Shown here: positions 12,881-26,200 of the stretch, piece by piece
Layout of the letters: each line of letters starts with the position of its first letter
How positions within the stretch are numbered: the first letter of the stretch is position 1
DNA from: Owenia fusiformis
Lineage: Eukaryota; Annelida; Polychaeta; Sabellida; Oweniidae
DNA: 64,000 nucleotides
Assembly: GCA_903813345.2 (NCBI GenBank)
Contig: CAIIXF020000004.1
Location: 5,101,525-5,165,524, forward strand
Direction of reading: 5' to 3'
Position numbers and translations under genes: made by a program
Notes under the pieces: model-generated
Told to the model about the DNA's origin: nothing
The model's input: the letters and a program-made list of their open reading frames with translations, nothing else
Database searches by the model: none

Positions 12881-15399
12881 TTTTTATTCCATGATTACCC
12901 ATATAAAACTCGCCTAAATCAAGTCCATTGGCTTGGGGTCGGAGAAACAGATCAACCTTCTCACCTCAGAGATATTTTACATCGATATTCCTTCAAAATC
13001 TTTATGGCCTAGTTGTTTGCTTTTTATTGTATTATACGAGACGTTTGATTTTCTTTCTTTTTTCTTATTTCATCAGCTGGAAGTGCAGTGAAGCGAAACG
13101 TTTTTTCGACTTTCGTCTGCCATATTGGATTTTAATTAGTTCATGAAAACAATGTGTATGTTTTAAATTGATTTCTTATATTTACAAAATTGCGCTTTTT
13201 ATCCTAAAATTATTGATTGTGGTGATCACAGTATACGTTTCTGATATTTGAATCAGATATTTATGGCAAAATTCAAAGATAAGCCTGCGTTGGTGTAAGG
13301 TAATCGCCATTGATTTTTTTAGTAACAGTCATATCCTGAATGGAAATCTGGGGCGTTGGGATACTGAGCCGTATCCCAACGGTGACGTCATTTTCACTCT
13401 GTATCCCACGTTAAAGCAAACTGAATTAGTTTGTTTTCTTTCAACATGGTTATATTAGCATTGTAGGCATTATCCCGATCACAATGGTATATAACAATGC
13501 TATATTTGAGAAAATGCACGGGGGAAGATTCAATCCTTAAAGACACAGGTCCTTTTAGCAAAATTCAGTAAATTTGATTTTGAGATTTCTTGAAATTTCT
13601 TTGGGGTAGGGGTGCACCTTACAGTTTGCATCACAGATTGAGTACACCCAACTGAGGGGAACATGGCCATATGGGGTATCATTGGAAAGCGATTTCTACT
13701 ATCTTTCGAGTGATATCCATGTCAAGGCGTTCAATAGCATATTATGACGTCATAACGTTAGGGAGAAACAAAGGTTCATTCAAAACTGCCCAGAAGACAA
13801 TTGAATGGCACGGGAGAATGGAATTCGGGGTACTTGGCACAATGGCCTCGCCCCCAAAACACTAAAGTTGCTTCAAAATGTCACGATTTTGGTACCATTG
13901 TTCAGCTAAGATACAGTCCTTTAATATAATATGCGCTATTAGGCTTCTTAATGAACTTAAAAACCTCAAAAGGGGACAAAACCTACAAAATACCCCAAAA
14001 ATGCGCCTTCTAATAGGTTGAAGACCACAGTAGAGTTTCCCATAGGTGGCCATTATAACATTTTACCCTGTATCTTATTAACGATTAGTATCCAAGCCTA
14101 GTGCAACATACCACAGTGTTCGGGAGAGACTCGCCTAGACTGCTATAACAATCTTACCATGGGTTGTCCACCGAATTTTTGAGATAAATAAACTTGAAGA
14201 CACTAACCCCCTCTATCGTCAGATTTCTCAGAGAATTCTGGTAAAATCACCAAGGTCAAAATCACTCCGCCGCCAGCTTAAAATGAGATTTCCCACTGAA
14301 CTTTGGCATGTTTTCAGATAAATCAGGACCTACCTTATAAATATTTAGTCCCAATTCACTTCCCAAACGCCAAATGGCGCTCCAATGGGGTAGGAAAGGA
14401 GAAAAATGACTTTTTATACAGAAAACCAAATCACTAACGGTAACCGCTAGTGTCCTTACTCAGGACTATATCCTAAGTGGAAAGTGCGTGTAAATACAAT
14501 ACATATTTAAGTCACATGGACCAATCAGGTTCCAGGGAATTTCTCCATCGTGGAATAAAATATCATATGCGAAATCTCTTGAAAGCCCATGGCTTAAATC
14601 GCATGAATATTTTCAAAAAATCACAAAAATGCCAAAAATTTTAAATCAAATACATGCACTAAATCGAAAAAAATAGAAATATTAAATCGAATTTTGAATC
14701 AAACATATGCTGTATGTGCATCGCATATATACTTTCGATTTGCAAACTTTTACATACGATACGGAATTGTTAATATTCGCATGCGCTGATGTATTCTTGC
14801 TCCTTGCGCCAAAATTCAGAGTTCCTGTTCCATTTGATTTGCGTTAATCATGGTTTTACGCGTCTCCATAAAGACCAATCAAACAACTACCGGTGTGAAA
14901 GAAATTATGGTCCCCCAGGGATTATGGTCCCCCTTCTGAACGGCCCTTACTGGCTCTAATTGTGTAAAATAAGAGAAAGAGGTCACCATATAATTCAATG
15001 GAGAGTAGGGCCATAAATTGATAGGACCTCCTACCCTTTTACACCGGCAAGGTAAGTTAAAAGATCTACGTAAATAATCGTGAACAGATACGCCGTCATT
15101 GTGAAATATACGTATGCCCAGATGCATGTAGCTACAGCCAATCAAAATCGATAGAAAGTTTCCAAATAAGAATGGATAAGAATGAGTATGGATCGAATAT
15201 AAATACTGATATCAAACATAAATTGAGTTTATTAATAAGTTTTTCGATTTTGCATCCATAAAATATGTGCAATATCGCATAATTTTGATGAAAAAACAAA
15301 CGGTATCTCACATAAAGGAAAAAATCGAATTTTGATACAAAACCAGGTATATCCAGATCTCGGGTAAAGTCAAAAATATAAAAAATCAAAAATATAAAA

Positions 15400-16300
15400 A
15401 AAGTGAATTTAACCCTAATCATAAGACCATGAATTTGTCTGTAGAAAAATGAATTCCATAAATACGATGTGTGTAAAAAAAGGAATTCTATAAACACAAT
15501 AGAATTGTGTGTCAAAAAATGAATTTGACCCTAACCTACCCGCTGAGGATACAGGACACGTACCATACCCAACTTGGCAAGAGCGGTGTTCGTGTACCAA
15601 AGGGGTCTGGTACTCGATCGCCGGTCCTGCCAAGTGGACCCTGCATTATTAGGGTCTGGTACGCGATCGCCGCTCCTGCCAAGTGGACCCTGCATCATTA
15701 GGGTCTGGTACTCGATCGCCGCTCCTTCCAAGTGGACCCCGCATCATTAGGGTCTGGTACTCGATCGCCGCTCCTGCCAAGTGGACCCCGCATCATTAGG
15801 GTCTGGAACTCGATCGCCGCTCCTGCCAAGTGGACCCTGCATCATTAGGGTCTGGTACGCGATCGCCGCTCCTGCCAAGTGGACCCTGCATCATTAGGGT
15901 CTGGTACGCGATCGCCGCTCCTGCCAAGTGGACCCTGCATCATTAGGTTCTGGTACTCGATCGCCGCTCCTGCAAAGTGGACCCCGCATCATTAGGGTCT
16001 GGTACTCGATCGCCGCTCCTGCCAAGTGGACCCTGCATCATTAGGGTCTGGTACTCGTCCTGTCTTCAGCGGGTAAGTCAGGGTAAGGTAATCTGGTTTA
16101 ATAGGGTTATGGTTAGGGTTAAGGTTAGGGTTAAACTTTTTTTTGATTTTTTACACACATATTCATGTATGGTCTTAGGGTTAAGGTTAAATTCTTTCTT
16201 GACACACAAGTTTATTGTATTTATGGAATTCATTTTTTAATTTTTTGACACACATATTCATGGTCATTTTTGGATGTTTTGACACAGTTTCATGGTCTTA
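15400..16300. mobile_element. Foldback-type element with minisatellite core
   Basis: Imperfect inverted arms flank a tandem array. Left motifs 'cataagaccatgaat', 'aatgaattccataaatac', 'gtgtgtcaaaaaatgaa' and 'acccgctgag.. caggac' recur as complements on the right ('gtcctgtcttcagcgggt', 'gtatttatggaattcatt', 'attcatggtc'). The right arm contains imperfect TTAGGG-like runs at about 16100-16190. Exact ends are uncertain and no target duplication was found. Confidence 0.65.
15597..16057. repeat. 49-bp minisatellite, about 9 copies
   Basis: CCTGCCAAGTGGACCC starts units at 15626, 15675, 15724, 15773, 15822, 15871, 15920, 15969 and 16018, an exact 49-bp step with few substitutions. Each unit carries CGATCGC, often GCGATCGC. 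High identity points to recent expansion. Confidence 0.95.
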
Positions 16301-16332
16301 ATGGTATTCGTGTTTGGATTGTTTTGATATAT

Positions 16333-16392
16333 TTGACACAAACGATATTTCTAAGACCCTCTTCAGTTTTGGACGATATACTCAAAACAATA
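16333..16392 (+). other. P450 3' UTR remnant
   Basis: 'ttgacacaaacgatatttct' followed by 'agttttggacgatatactc' matches the 3' flank of the intact P450 at about 8160-8203 in the same order and spacing. It is the displaced tail of the 8521-12667 pseudogene copy. Confidence 0.7.
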
Positions 16393-16399
16393 AATCATT

Positions 16400-17200
16400 C
16401 TTACAAAGTAGCTCGCAAATTTATCAATTATTTTATGAAAAGTCAAGATAGCCATAATTACTAGACAAGAACACGGGAAAACATTCATCGAATAAAATCA
16501 CACAACAAAAAAGAATAAAAGTCGAGGGAGTAAAACTTGGGATGAATTACTCATTGATTTAAAACAAATAGAAGAATAAAAAAGTTTAAAACAGTTTAGG
16601 TTATACCTTATTCAGAACTACCAATTTTTACTCGTCAGTAATGATATATAATCTTAAAATTTAGATTCCCATAATGCATACTGTACTTTGAAATGGCTCG
16701 CTTTGTCTTTCTCTATTCTGTTACCAATCAATTAAAAATATTGTGTAATTTGGTAAACAAATGGAGTCAAACAAAGGTTGTTACATTAATCTCTGTACGT
16801 CTTGCCCTTTTTCAGGACGACCTTGTGTGCTGGGACATTATCCCAGAGAAGACTGTTCTGGGTTTCATATTGATAAGGTTGATCAAGTGGAGTAGAGTTC
16901 TATGTATCTTGCAAAATTTAGTTTGCACCTGGTGACGTCATATAAAATGACCCAATCAAATAGCAGGCAGTGTTCTTGGGAAATTGACTCAATAATGTTG
17001 TGGGCACATATGTACCAACAAGTTTCAAGAAAATTAGTTCATTCGTACAGAAATGGCCATATCTTTGGCGTTATTCCTGGATCACCCTGTATGTAATGCT
17101 GCGTCTGCGGGAAAAGGGCAACAAATTCAAACGCCCTGAACGCAGGCGGTGACGTCACACAAATATTGGTGGACTGGAATGCACACATTGGATAATTTGC
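16400..17200. other. Intergenic, no gene seen
   Basis: AT-rich sequence between the P450 remnant and the stop codon of the channel gene. It may contain the channel's 3' UTR (minus strand). Short open frames here have no recognisable features. Confidence 0.5.
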
Positions 17201-20200
17201 TTATGCAGAACTTGCATTCACCATGTTGTGTCTTCTGGATATCTTTCTACGAAGTAACATTATCATTTCCCATATCAGTTCAAGGAATTCTCCTAATGTA
17301 CATATAGAGAGACCAACGAACATACCCATGGTGCCACCAATGTTACTTAAAAGGCTGATCACCTGGAAGAGGAAGAAAATACTCGGTAACTCAAAGTCAA
17401 CAAACTAGTTCTCGATCTCAAAACGTCCTAAAATAATCGAGGCTTTATGTGTCACCCTGTAGAAATCTTAAGATCTAGAAATTGAATCAAAATGCTTACA
17501 GAATATGCCGGCACCTCTTTAATTGTTTCCACATTGAAATCTTCAAAGTAGATATGCACCCTTAGGATGTTGTCTCTGTAAATAGGAAAACTATAGTTAA
17601 AGAAATAAAAATTGATAGAGAGTGAAATGTTTTTAAAGATAACACCAATATGTTTTCTTGCAGTCCTAATTTTATAATTTATTTTTTGAAAATATACAAG
17701 ACATATTTGATCAAATAATGTTATTAGCGATATAAGGTACAGAAATGGCTAAATTCATTAGAATTGAAAATGTATGTTATGCGGTAAACACGATACCAAT
17801 ATAGCCTGTTGCATATTCCGCGGGTGGTATCGGATAATCACTGAAATCAATGTATCACATATTCACTGCGGAATATACCATACTAACCTGTGGAATATCC
17901 CATATACTACAGGTGAGGATGACATATTCATCCGCATCACAAATACCGCGTGATCATGAAATCATGAATATATGCCATATTCCGCGTAAGACACCCTTTT
18001 TAATTTTTAAAGGAACAAAATGCGTAAATCAAGTCTCACTTTTGATCTTCATAGTATTCCCAATGGATTAATAAGTATCTGATCTTTCAAAATCAGCTCA
18101 AACAGACCACAACAGAGTTGACACGAGATCATGAAAAATATTTTCGATCTATCAATTTATATATGTCAAGTTTTTAGCAATGCCATTGAGAGATGGCATT
18201 GTTGTTTGCATAAATTATCCATTCATTTTTGATAGGATTTTCAACCATACGCCATCTTTTAATCAAAGAGTTATTTAAAAACATACACTTTATGTGAACT
18301 TCAAATGCTGTTTTCTATGCGAGTAATTTTTTTTTCACTTCAGTATTGACCCAAATTAAAGTTTTTTCATATTGATAGAGTGTGTGAGTAACATGTCTCA
18401 AATAATATTTTGTCCTTTTTTCAAAAATAGGCGCATTTTGCCTGTTTAAAATACAACCACTGTATCAATGTCTGATTGAATACGGATGGTTTACATCATA
18501 TAACGTGGCTGATAATGCTAATACCCAGCCACAAGCACATGTGCACTTGTTATAAAGTATTCTTTGTATAAATGAATAAATAAATAAATAAAAATAATAA
18601 TAAAATTACCCTGAAATAAACACAGAAATGTTTGATTTTTAAGAAAAAAAACATGACATACTGCTCCATTTTGTACTTACTCGATTTCTTCTAGTGTCTG
18701 AATACCCCTTTCCTTTAGTCGATTCAGCAAATAATAATCATGGTGTTTGCTCGGCCAAGTAGACACGGTCGTTGAGATATCATACTTATTCTCTCTGAAA
18801 TCAAAAATGTTCATATACAAGACAAGGAGGATTGGCTACCAGAATGCAATCTCAATATTTTCCAATAATGTATCCGATCTTGAAGGATGTCGTGATTTTC
18901 ACTTCAAATCATGAATCGTGAGTTTTGGGTCTTGTTGCATCACATAATTCAAACAAGAATACAAATGTGTCACAAAATGTCCCCACCAATGGGTGATCCC
19001 GGCAAATGGTTATCCTGAAAATGAGCAGACAAGACTTAACCGACACAATTTGAGGACGGAAAATCCAAAATAGCTGCCTTAAAATGTATCCAGAATGCCC
19101 AAAAATAAGTTTTCAAACTAAGAACCAGCCCTGAAAATTTGAAATTGAACTACCAAACGGTTCACCTGAAACGCGTAGACAAGACTTTCCAGACAAGATT
19201 TTAGGACGGAAAATCCAAAATGGATGCCTTGACATTAGCCCAGAATGCCAAAAAACTATTAAAATATAGATTTTTATACTGAGAATCATCCCTGAAAATT
19301 CGAAATTGATCTACCAAACGGTTCACCTAAAAACGCGTAGACAAGACTTTACAGGCAAGATAATCCAAAATGGCTGCCTTGACATTTATCCAAAAGGCCA
19401 AAAAACTAATTGGATCTAGATTTTCATACTACGAATCATCCCTGAAAATTTGAAATTGATGTACTAAACGGTTCACCTGGAAATGCGTAGACAAGACTTT
19501 ACAGACAAGATTTTAGGACGGAAAATCCAAAATGGCTGCCTTGACATTTACCCAGAATGCCAAAAAACTAATCAGATCTAGATTTTCGTACTAAGAATCA
19601 TCCCTGAAACTTTGAAATTGATCTACCAAAATGGTTCACCTGAAAACGCGTAGACAAGACTTTACAGACAAGATTTTAGGACGGAAAAATCCAAAATGGC
19701 CGACAATAAAAAAGTGATTATGAGTTTTTGCTGATTTCCTTTTACAAAATTATCACATATAACTACTGTTAACAGTAACATAGGCTTTTACTACAAAGTA
19801 CACCTGAAATTATTTATATAGCTACTAAATAGTTAGAGTATGGAAACTCAAAAACACCATTCAATATGATACAAAGTATTATCGCGCGCTAACTTTTCTT
19901 TCGACATTCAAAATGGCTGACATGACTGAGATAACAGGTCCAAAACCTAATCAGATGTAGAATGAAGTGAGCTGAACAAGATATTAGACTTTAAAAAGCA
20001 ACTGTGAAGCCGTTTTTCTTAAAGTTTGCAGACAAGGATTTTAGCATTCGACTTCAAAATGGCCGACAGGAAGTAGGTATCGAGTTATATTGGATTGGAA
20101 TGTGAGAAGATCTAAACTAGTGTAGCATACCTGCATCTTGCCCGACATTTACAGCCAAGTTTCCCACTATTGTAAGCGTAGTATACTCTCTGACGGCATA

Positions 20201-23200
20201 ACTCTATAATTAAAATCATCACTAAAACTTAATTAAGTAATCACTAATGAATAAACACAAGGAGCACACGCGTCTCGAACTCGCAACATCGTGGCTACGG
20301 CACCTACTCGCCTAGTTTGAACATTCAATCGATTAACTGCAGTATTTTGAATATGAAATACATATTGCTAATTCCAAAACCTATGGATTTTACCTTCAGT
20401 TCTATTGAAATAGCTACACCTGTGCTCGTCTTTCTCCACTATTCTGTCCAAGCATTTGCATCTTTTAACGAGCCTCTCCTCTAAACATTCCCGCATACAG
20501 CCCTGGAAAAGTTACATAATTACAAATCTTACAAGTTTATATTAGTGACATATTGTTCAATGTTCGGCGGTTTGTGTTTGGCATTCGGTGTCCGGTGGTG
20601 ACATATTGCATTGTTCTAAATTGGGCTGCTACTGCTTTCACTTCATTGGGCTAATACATATTTTGGCTGTGCTATATTTTAGTACGAGGGTTGTCCATAA
20701 ACCTTTAAAATATACATTTGAAATCAGAATCGTGTGACCTGACTTCTCATCCTACGGATTTATGACATTATAGGTAGACACTTCCTTTACAAATATTGTT
20801 TGAATAACAACGTGTGTAAAATGAAACCGTAGTTCATTCTACTATACCTAACCCCTAGAAATGCATAAGATACTCTGTTTGTCTAATTGTATTGTTTAGT
20901 ATATTTTTGAAAGTGCCTTTAGTAACATCTAACATTCAACTGATAAACCATTAATAAGGAACAGACAAATATAAACAAATACATAATCATTACTAAAACG
21001 CCAAAAGGGTTGCTCATGAACACCAAATGCAATGTATAGTAGAGTGTAGTTATATCGGACATACTGAATTGAAAAAAACATGCATGGCCACAGAAAAATA
21101 CATTTCTGGTTATGATACGTGTAGCATATTCACTGGGGATGAACTGGAAACGAGGGAGGTTTTGCCTCGTATCAAAATGGCGGCGCGTGAAAAAATTTCA
21201 TTCGGTAAGATTTTTGTTTTTTACAATTTTCGTGCTTTTATCCTTCAAATTAAAACTTAATATTTGGCAAGTAAATAGTTCATAAGTTCCGGTTTTATAA
21301 TATGATTACAAATTAGAAATCAATACTGGCATTGCTGAGATATTTACATATCAATTCTCTCACTTAGGAAACGAGGCATGTTTCTCAAGGAAACGAGGCA
21401 GCTATATAGCATTCTTAAGAATGAAACGAGGCAACCATATTTAATTAAAAATGTTTTGTTTTTATTACAATACGGGGCCTACAAAAAGAAGCGTCCCTGT
21501 TCAAATGACATTTCTGTAACACAGGAAACGACAACATTGCTGATATTGTATTCCATATGATGCAACAGCATGATGGTAATCTCTCTGTACGGAAACGAAC
21601 GTTAGATGAGAAAACAGGTTCATTTGTATACACGTCTCATCATTTTGGCGTATTTCATTAAAGAATACAAACAGTAAAATCCAATGTACACCAATGAGAC
21701 AATGCCAGTGTGCTCCTTGACTTTGCTATTTTTGTAATATAGGCGAGTCATTTAATTATTACCATGGTCATTCGTTTTTTATCGTATCTGGAATTATATT
21801 CTATCAAATATAGCCATCTCGAGCAACAACAATGCCCCATTTGCGTACGATTAGTAGGGAGGTTTAACGACACATGTTTTAAAGAGAAGTGTACGTAAAC
21901 GTGTAAAATTGCAATCTTCAGAGAACTAGTTCTTGTCTTCAACGTCTTATGAATGATTACAATTGGGTCTTTGTACAAGTCAATCCAGAACGGAACTATA
22001 GATCCCAGGGGTCATTTCACGTTTACGTTCGCCATTTCTAAAATACGTGTAGCTTAAGCTCCCTATTAAAATAGCACTTCTTTGAACGAGATTTTTCTTA
22101 TTTGAGAGAACATTTTGACGATATATGCGCTACCATTGATAGCTCGGATAGCTGGCTCGTTTATTGGAATTGACACTCAAAGCAATGCTATTTAACGTTT
22201 TCGAAATATTTAAAAAATAAAACAGTATAACTCCTTAGCATAAATTTTAAGCTGCAGCAAAGAATGAATCGAGTGAAGTGCTTTGCTTGCATTCGACGCT
22301 CGCCAGAACACCCCCCCCCCCCCCCGCTACCCAATCAAAAGCTGGCTACACAACCCTGTAATACGCATGGCCCACATTTGAATTCAACCACGGAAATTAA
22401 GCTTAGATTAGATCAATATTCCTATATAAAATAGACACTCACTTGGTTTATTTCTTGTTTTATATCCAAAGAACATGTGTAAGTTTCTATAGATATATTA
22501 TATATAACATATTTTTGGCATGGGGAGACGGCTATCTATCGATAAAAGGGTTGCGTAATTGTATACAAAAGAAACGATTACGTAACCATTGTATAATATT
22601 ACGCAATAATATTACGCAATGAAAGCGCAAAATCCTGATAATGCAAACTTATATAATCGAAATCTTTGGGACAAGACTGAAGAACATGTTGTCTTGCTCT
22701 GAAAGATAAATGACCAGTGTAGCGCTTTATGAACAATATGGTTATTCTTTTTAACTCTTACATATATAATCATGTATATCGTGTAAAACGTAATCGGTCG
22801 TATGTGACCAGAACGGTGGAAATAAGATCATTAAATGTAGACACTATCACAGAAAGAATAGTTGCCTCGTTGCAAGTCAAACATTGCCTCGTTTCATTGT
22901 TACAAAATGTAGACAGGTGCCTCGTTTCCTAAGTGAGAGAATTGAAATGTAAATATCTCAGCAATGTCTGTATTGATTTCTAATTTGCAATCATATTATA
23001 AAACCGGAACTTATAAACTATTTACTTGCCAAATATCAAGTTTGAATTTGAAGGATAAAAGCACGAAAATTGTAAAAAACAAAAATCTTACCGAATGAAA
23101 TTTTTTCACCCGCCGCCATTTTGATACGAGGCAAAACCTCCCTCGTTTCCAGTTCATCCCCAGTGATATTGTTTGACAAGAATTTTGCACACAATTGTAC

Positions 23201-26200
23201 AAATAATGTAAAAGGGGGATAACTTACAATCACAGTATATCCTCCGAATTGTTTCACAAGATCATCATCTTTTACACAATCTGAGGGGTATGGTTCAGTT
23301 TCACGTTCGTATTTTTTCTGCAAAATGAGGTCACGTATTGAAGAAAGTACTGCTTATAAAAAGCGTAAAAGTGAAAAAGCAATTGCAATCCGGAGTATTT
23401 GAATTCAATTTGATTTACCATGCAAACCTGAAATTAACTTTTACACCTGCTCTCATATATTGAACGAATGAAATACCTGTACATTACAATAATCCATATC
23501 ACGCAAATGGTGATCAACAAGAAATGGGCGCTCTTCACTTATTTTTGATCAACCCTCGTATAAACTGAAACGTAATTAAAAACTGTTTGATTGGCGTCAC
23601 TTACTAAGCGCAAACGTATGACCATCTCGTTTCCAACAGAGGCAGTTATGCCATCGTTCTCGGGGTACGAGATGATAGAGCTATCGTGAATAGCTACCCT
23701 GGTGCCATACGTGGGGGAAAACAATCCAGTGTACTCGTCTCGCTCAACGTTAAGCGTCAGTCTAAGACCTGAAATGCATATTTATACGAACAACGTTTCA
23801 TTAAAAATACATGTTTATAAAAGTTTGACAAACTAATCGGAGCTCATATTAAATGAAACGCGTCTCTTGATCAGATGATTAATATCATTTTGCGAGCAAT
23901 GTTGCTTATCCTATGCGGGCTCCTGTGCAGTGAAAGGTACAAGTAGTCTAAAGGTTCATTTGGAAGGTCTATATTCCATACAAGCAAAGGTGAATGCGAA
24001 ACGAGCATCGTATTAATAATGTTATGACTGTCAAATACCATAACGGGATCCAAAATTGGTTGTTACAAGGGGTCTTTCTCCCCTCGGTTTGTTAATCACA
24101 CTATTCCAGGTGTAGCATTTGCCATAGTACTTGTTGTAAGTTTCCAACCAATGATCACTGCTCCTTTGAACAAAAGAACACACGGAATGAGTACATATGA
24201 TCTACAGATTATATTTATCATACGGCGAATTAATCAATCAAATTGAATCAATAAAGGCACCGGCGGAGCCGGGGGGTCCAGCACCCACCCCCCCCCCCCC
24301 CCCCCCCTGGGTGCCAGAAAAATGTTTGGGCCCAAAAATTGTTTAGGGGTAATTCATCAAGAAAATTGCCCTTAACTTTTCAAAATTTGGGTCCAAATTT
24401 GGGCCCAAAATTTTTTTCGCGGAATTTGTTTTTCAGATTTCAGTTATGGGCTTGTTGCTTCTCAGATCCACCCCTGAAAAGAGTTTCTATATAGCTTTGA
24501 AATCTCGCTAATTCTCGTTTTTCTTGTGGTTTTAAGAGATTTCACTAAAAGTAGATGTCGTTGCTTAAAATCTTATACGCTACTACAATTCTAATATTGG
24601 GTAGCTGAATTTTGAGTTTGTTGAAAACTCGACCTCTTATTCAGAGAGTAGATGAGGGTCTCCTTTAAAGCCGCATTCATTAATCAACGTGGATAGGTGA
24701 TCGCATTATAGTAATTGCACAGGGTGATCAAGCTTTTTTGGCTCACCGCGTATTTATTTGCGCGGCATTGCTGTCGTAAAAACTGGATGAAATAACGGTG
24801 TTAAATGATTGCCATTCTGGTAATTCTAGTAATTCATTAAATATTCATTAATGTCTGTTTAGGGAATAGTATGGCTCTATAAAAGTAAATTAGAAAACAG
24901 TTAGCATATGTTTCCTAAACAATTGATTCATTGTTACCATAAAAGGATTTATTATAAAGTTTGCACCAAAAAACATGACCTGTGAGTGAAACGTGGTGCG
25001 CCGGGTATATATGGATCTTATATTTTATACTCCAGTTTCGTTCTACTATGTCGACAAATAAACGATTTTTGCATTGCATAACTTTATTTTGTTATAATTA
25101 TCTATTTACTTTTCCCAGAACTTTATTTTTGCGTTGGATCTCATAACAATTGACACCATAATTATCTCTCCCGCGTACCTCTTTTGTTTCGTACTGGTTC
25201 CATCATCCTTTATCTGAACTATTATACATAGATGTAAGAGGAGGAAAAAACCCAGAGCCTAGAGACGACAGATATAATTACGTCTCTTGCTTACCACGTT
25301 TGTTTGAATTTTCACCGGCTCGTTAGTATTTCCTTACATTTTTCTTTATTTTGATGTGAAATAACAATACAAGCTATAATATTGATTAACACGGCAGAAA
25401 TCGAAGCGTATTTAGAAAATTTTGAAACCCCCATTAAATGACGTCATTTGTCTGTCGATTTAACCTGAGACTAACATAAAAATTATGTTAGCCTCAGATT
25501 TAACCAATCAGCGACGATGACTTCTCAATACAGATTTACATTAGAGACACATGTCTTCTCTAACCCTGGGGTTTCCCTCCCTATTCATGAATGTGATCTT
25601 TTACGCCAGAAACAAAAATTCAAAACATATTCATTTTGTTTCTTTCACATTTTTAGGAAATATCAGGGGGCTCGAGCCCACCCAGGCCAGTGGCCTGAGA
25701 GGGAGGTCAATTTCCCTCTCTTTGTATGCAGTCCGAATCCAATTATAAAAGTGCATAGTGATCAGGTGATATGTCGTATGAAAACATATTTGTTCAAATA
25801 ACAATTAAAAGCTATCAATAATTATCAAATCAAATTTTATGACATTAGAAATTAATCTGATCAAATCATAAATATTTCACATGGTATCTCAAAATAAAAG
25901 ACAATATAGAAAATTCAGGGCATTAGTCACAAAAGGGGATGTGTTGAGGCTACTTCAGGTCAAATAGTGAAAAGATGCTATGCATTATTAATTGCACGTC
26001 AATATTTATTTTGGCAAATAACATTAGCTGCCATTTTCTCTTACTATTACACTGCCTGAAAACGTAACATTATTTATGTTTCTCATTATAAAGACATCAG
26101 GTTCATCCTCACCAAAAATATCTTTCTATGCGTTTCTTTTATTAGTTTTGATTGTTATTCCATACATGTAATACTATGTAAGCGAGTCAAGAAAAGACAA

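Larger units (their letters stand above)
12712..16332. other. Composite insertion separating the P450 pseudogene from its 3' UTR
   Basis: The intact gene reads 'catccttgacacagacgata' about 35 bases after its stop. In the decayed copy homology stops near 12712 ('aaaacatccttgg') and resumes at about 16333 ('ttgacacaaacgatattt'). The 3.6 kb between holds an inverted-repeat MITE (12744-12880), undistinguished sequence (12900-15350) and a foldback element (about 15400-16300). No gene is recognised in it. Confidence 0.65.

Noticed and set aside
15597-16057. CRISPR-like array
   Set aside because: Units are uniform 49-bp head-to-tail repeats without variable spacers, in a eukaryotic context.
16100-16190. 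Telomeric or chromosome-end sequence
   Set aside because: TTAGGG-like units are few and imperfect, mixed with TTAAGG, and lie inside a foldback arm.
22310-22326. Poly-C tract as functional element
   Set aside because: Simple homopolymer inside a transposon; similar tracts occur at 24290, 27537, 41012 and 53521 in MITE bodies.
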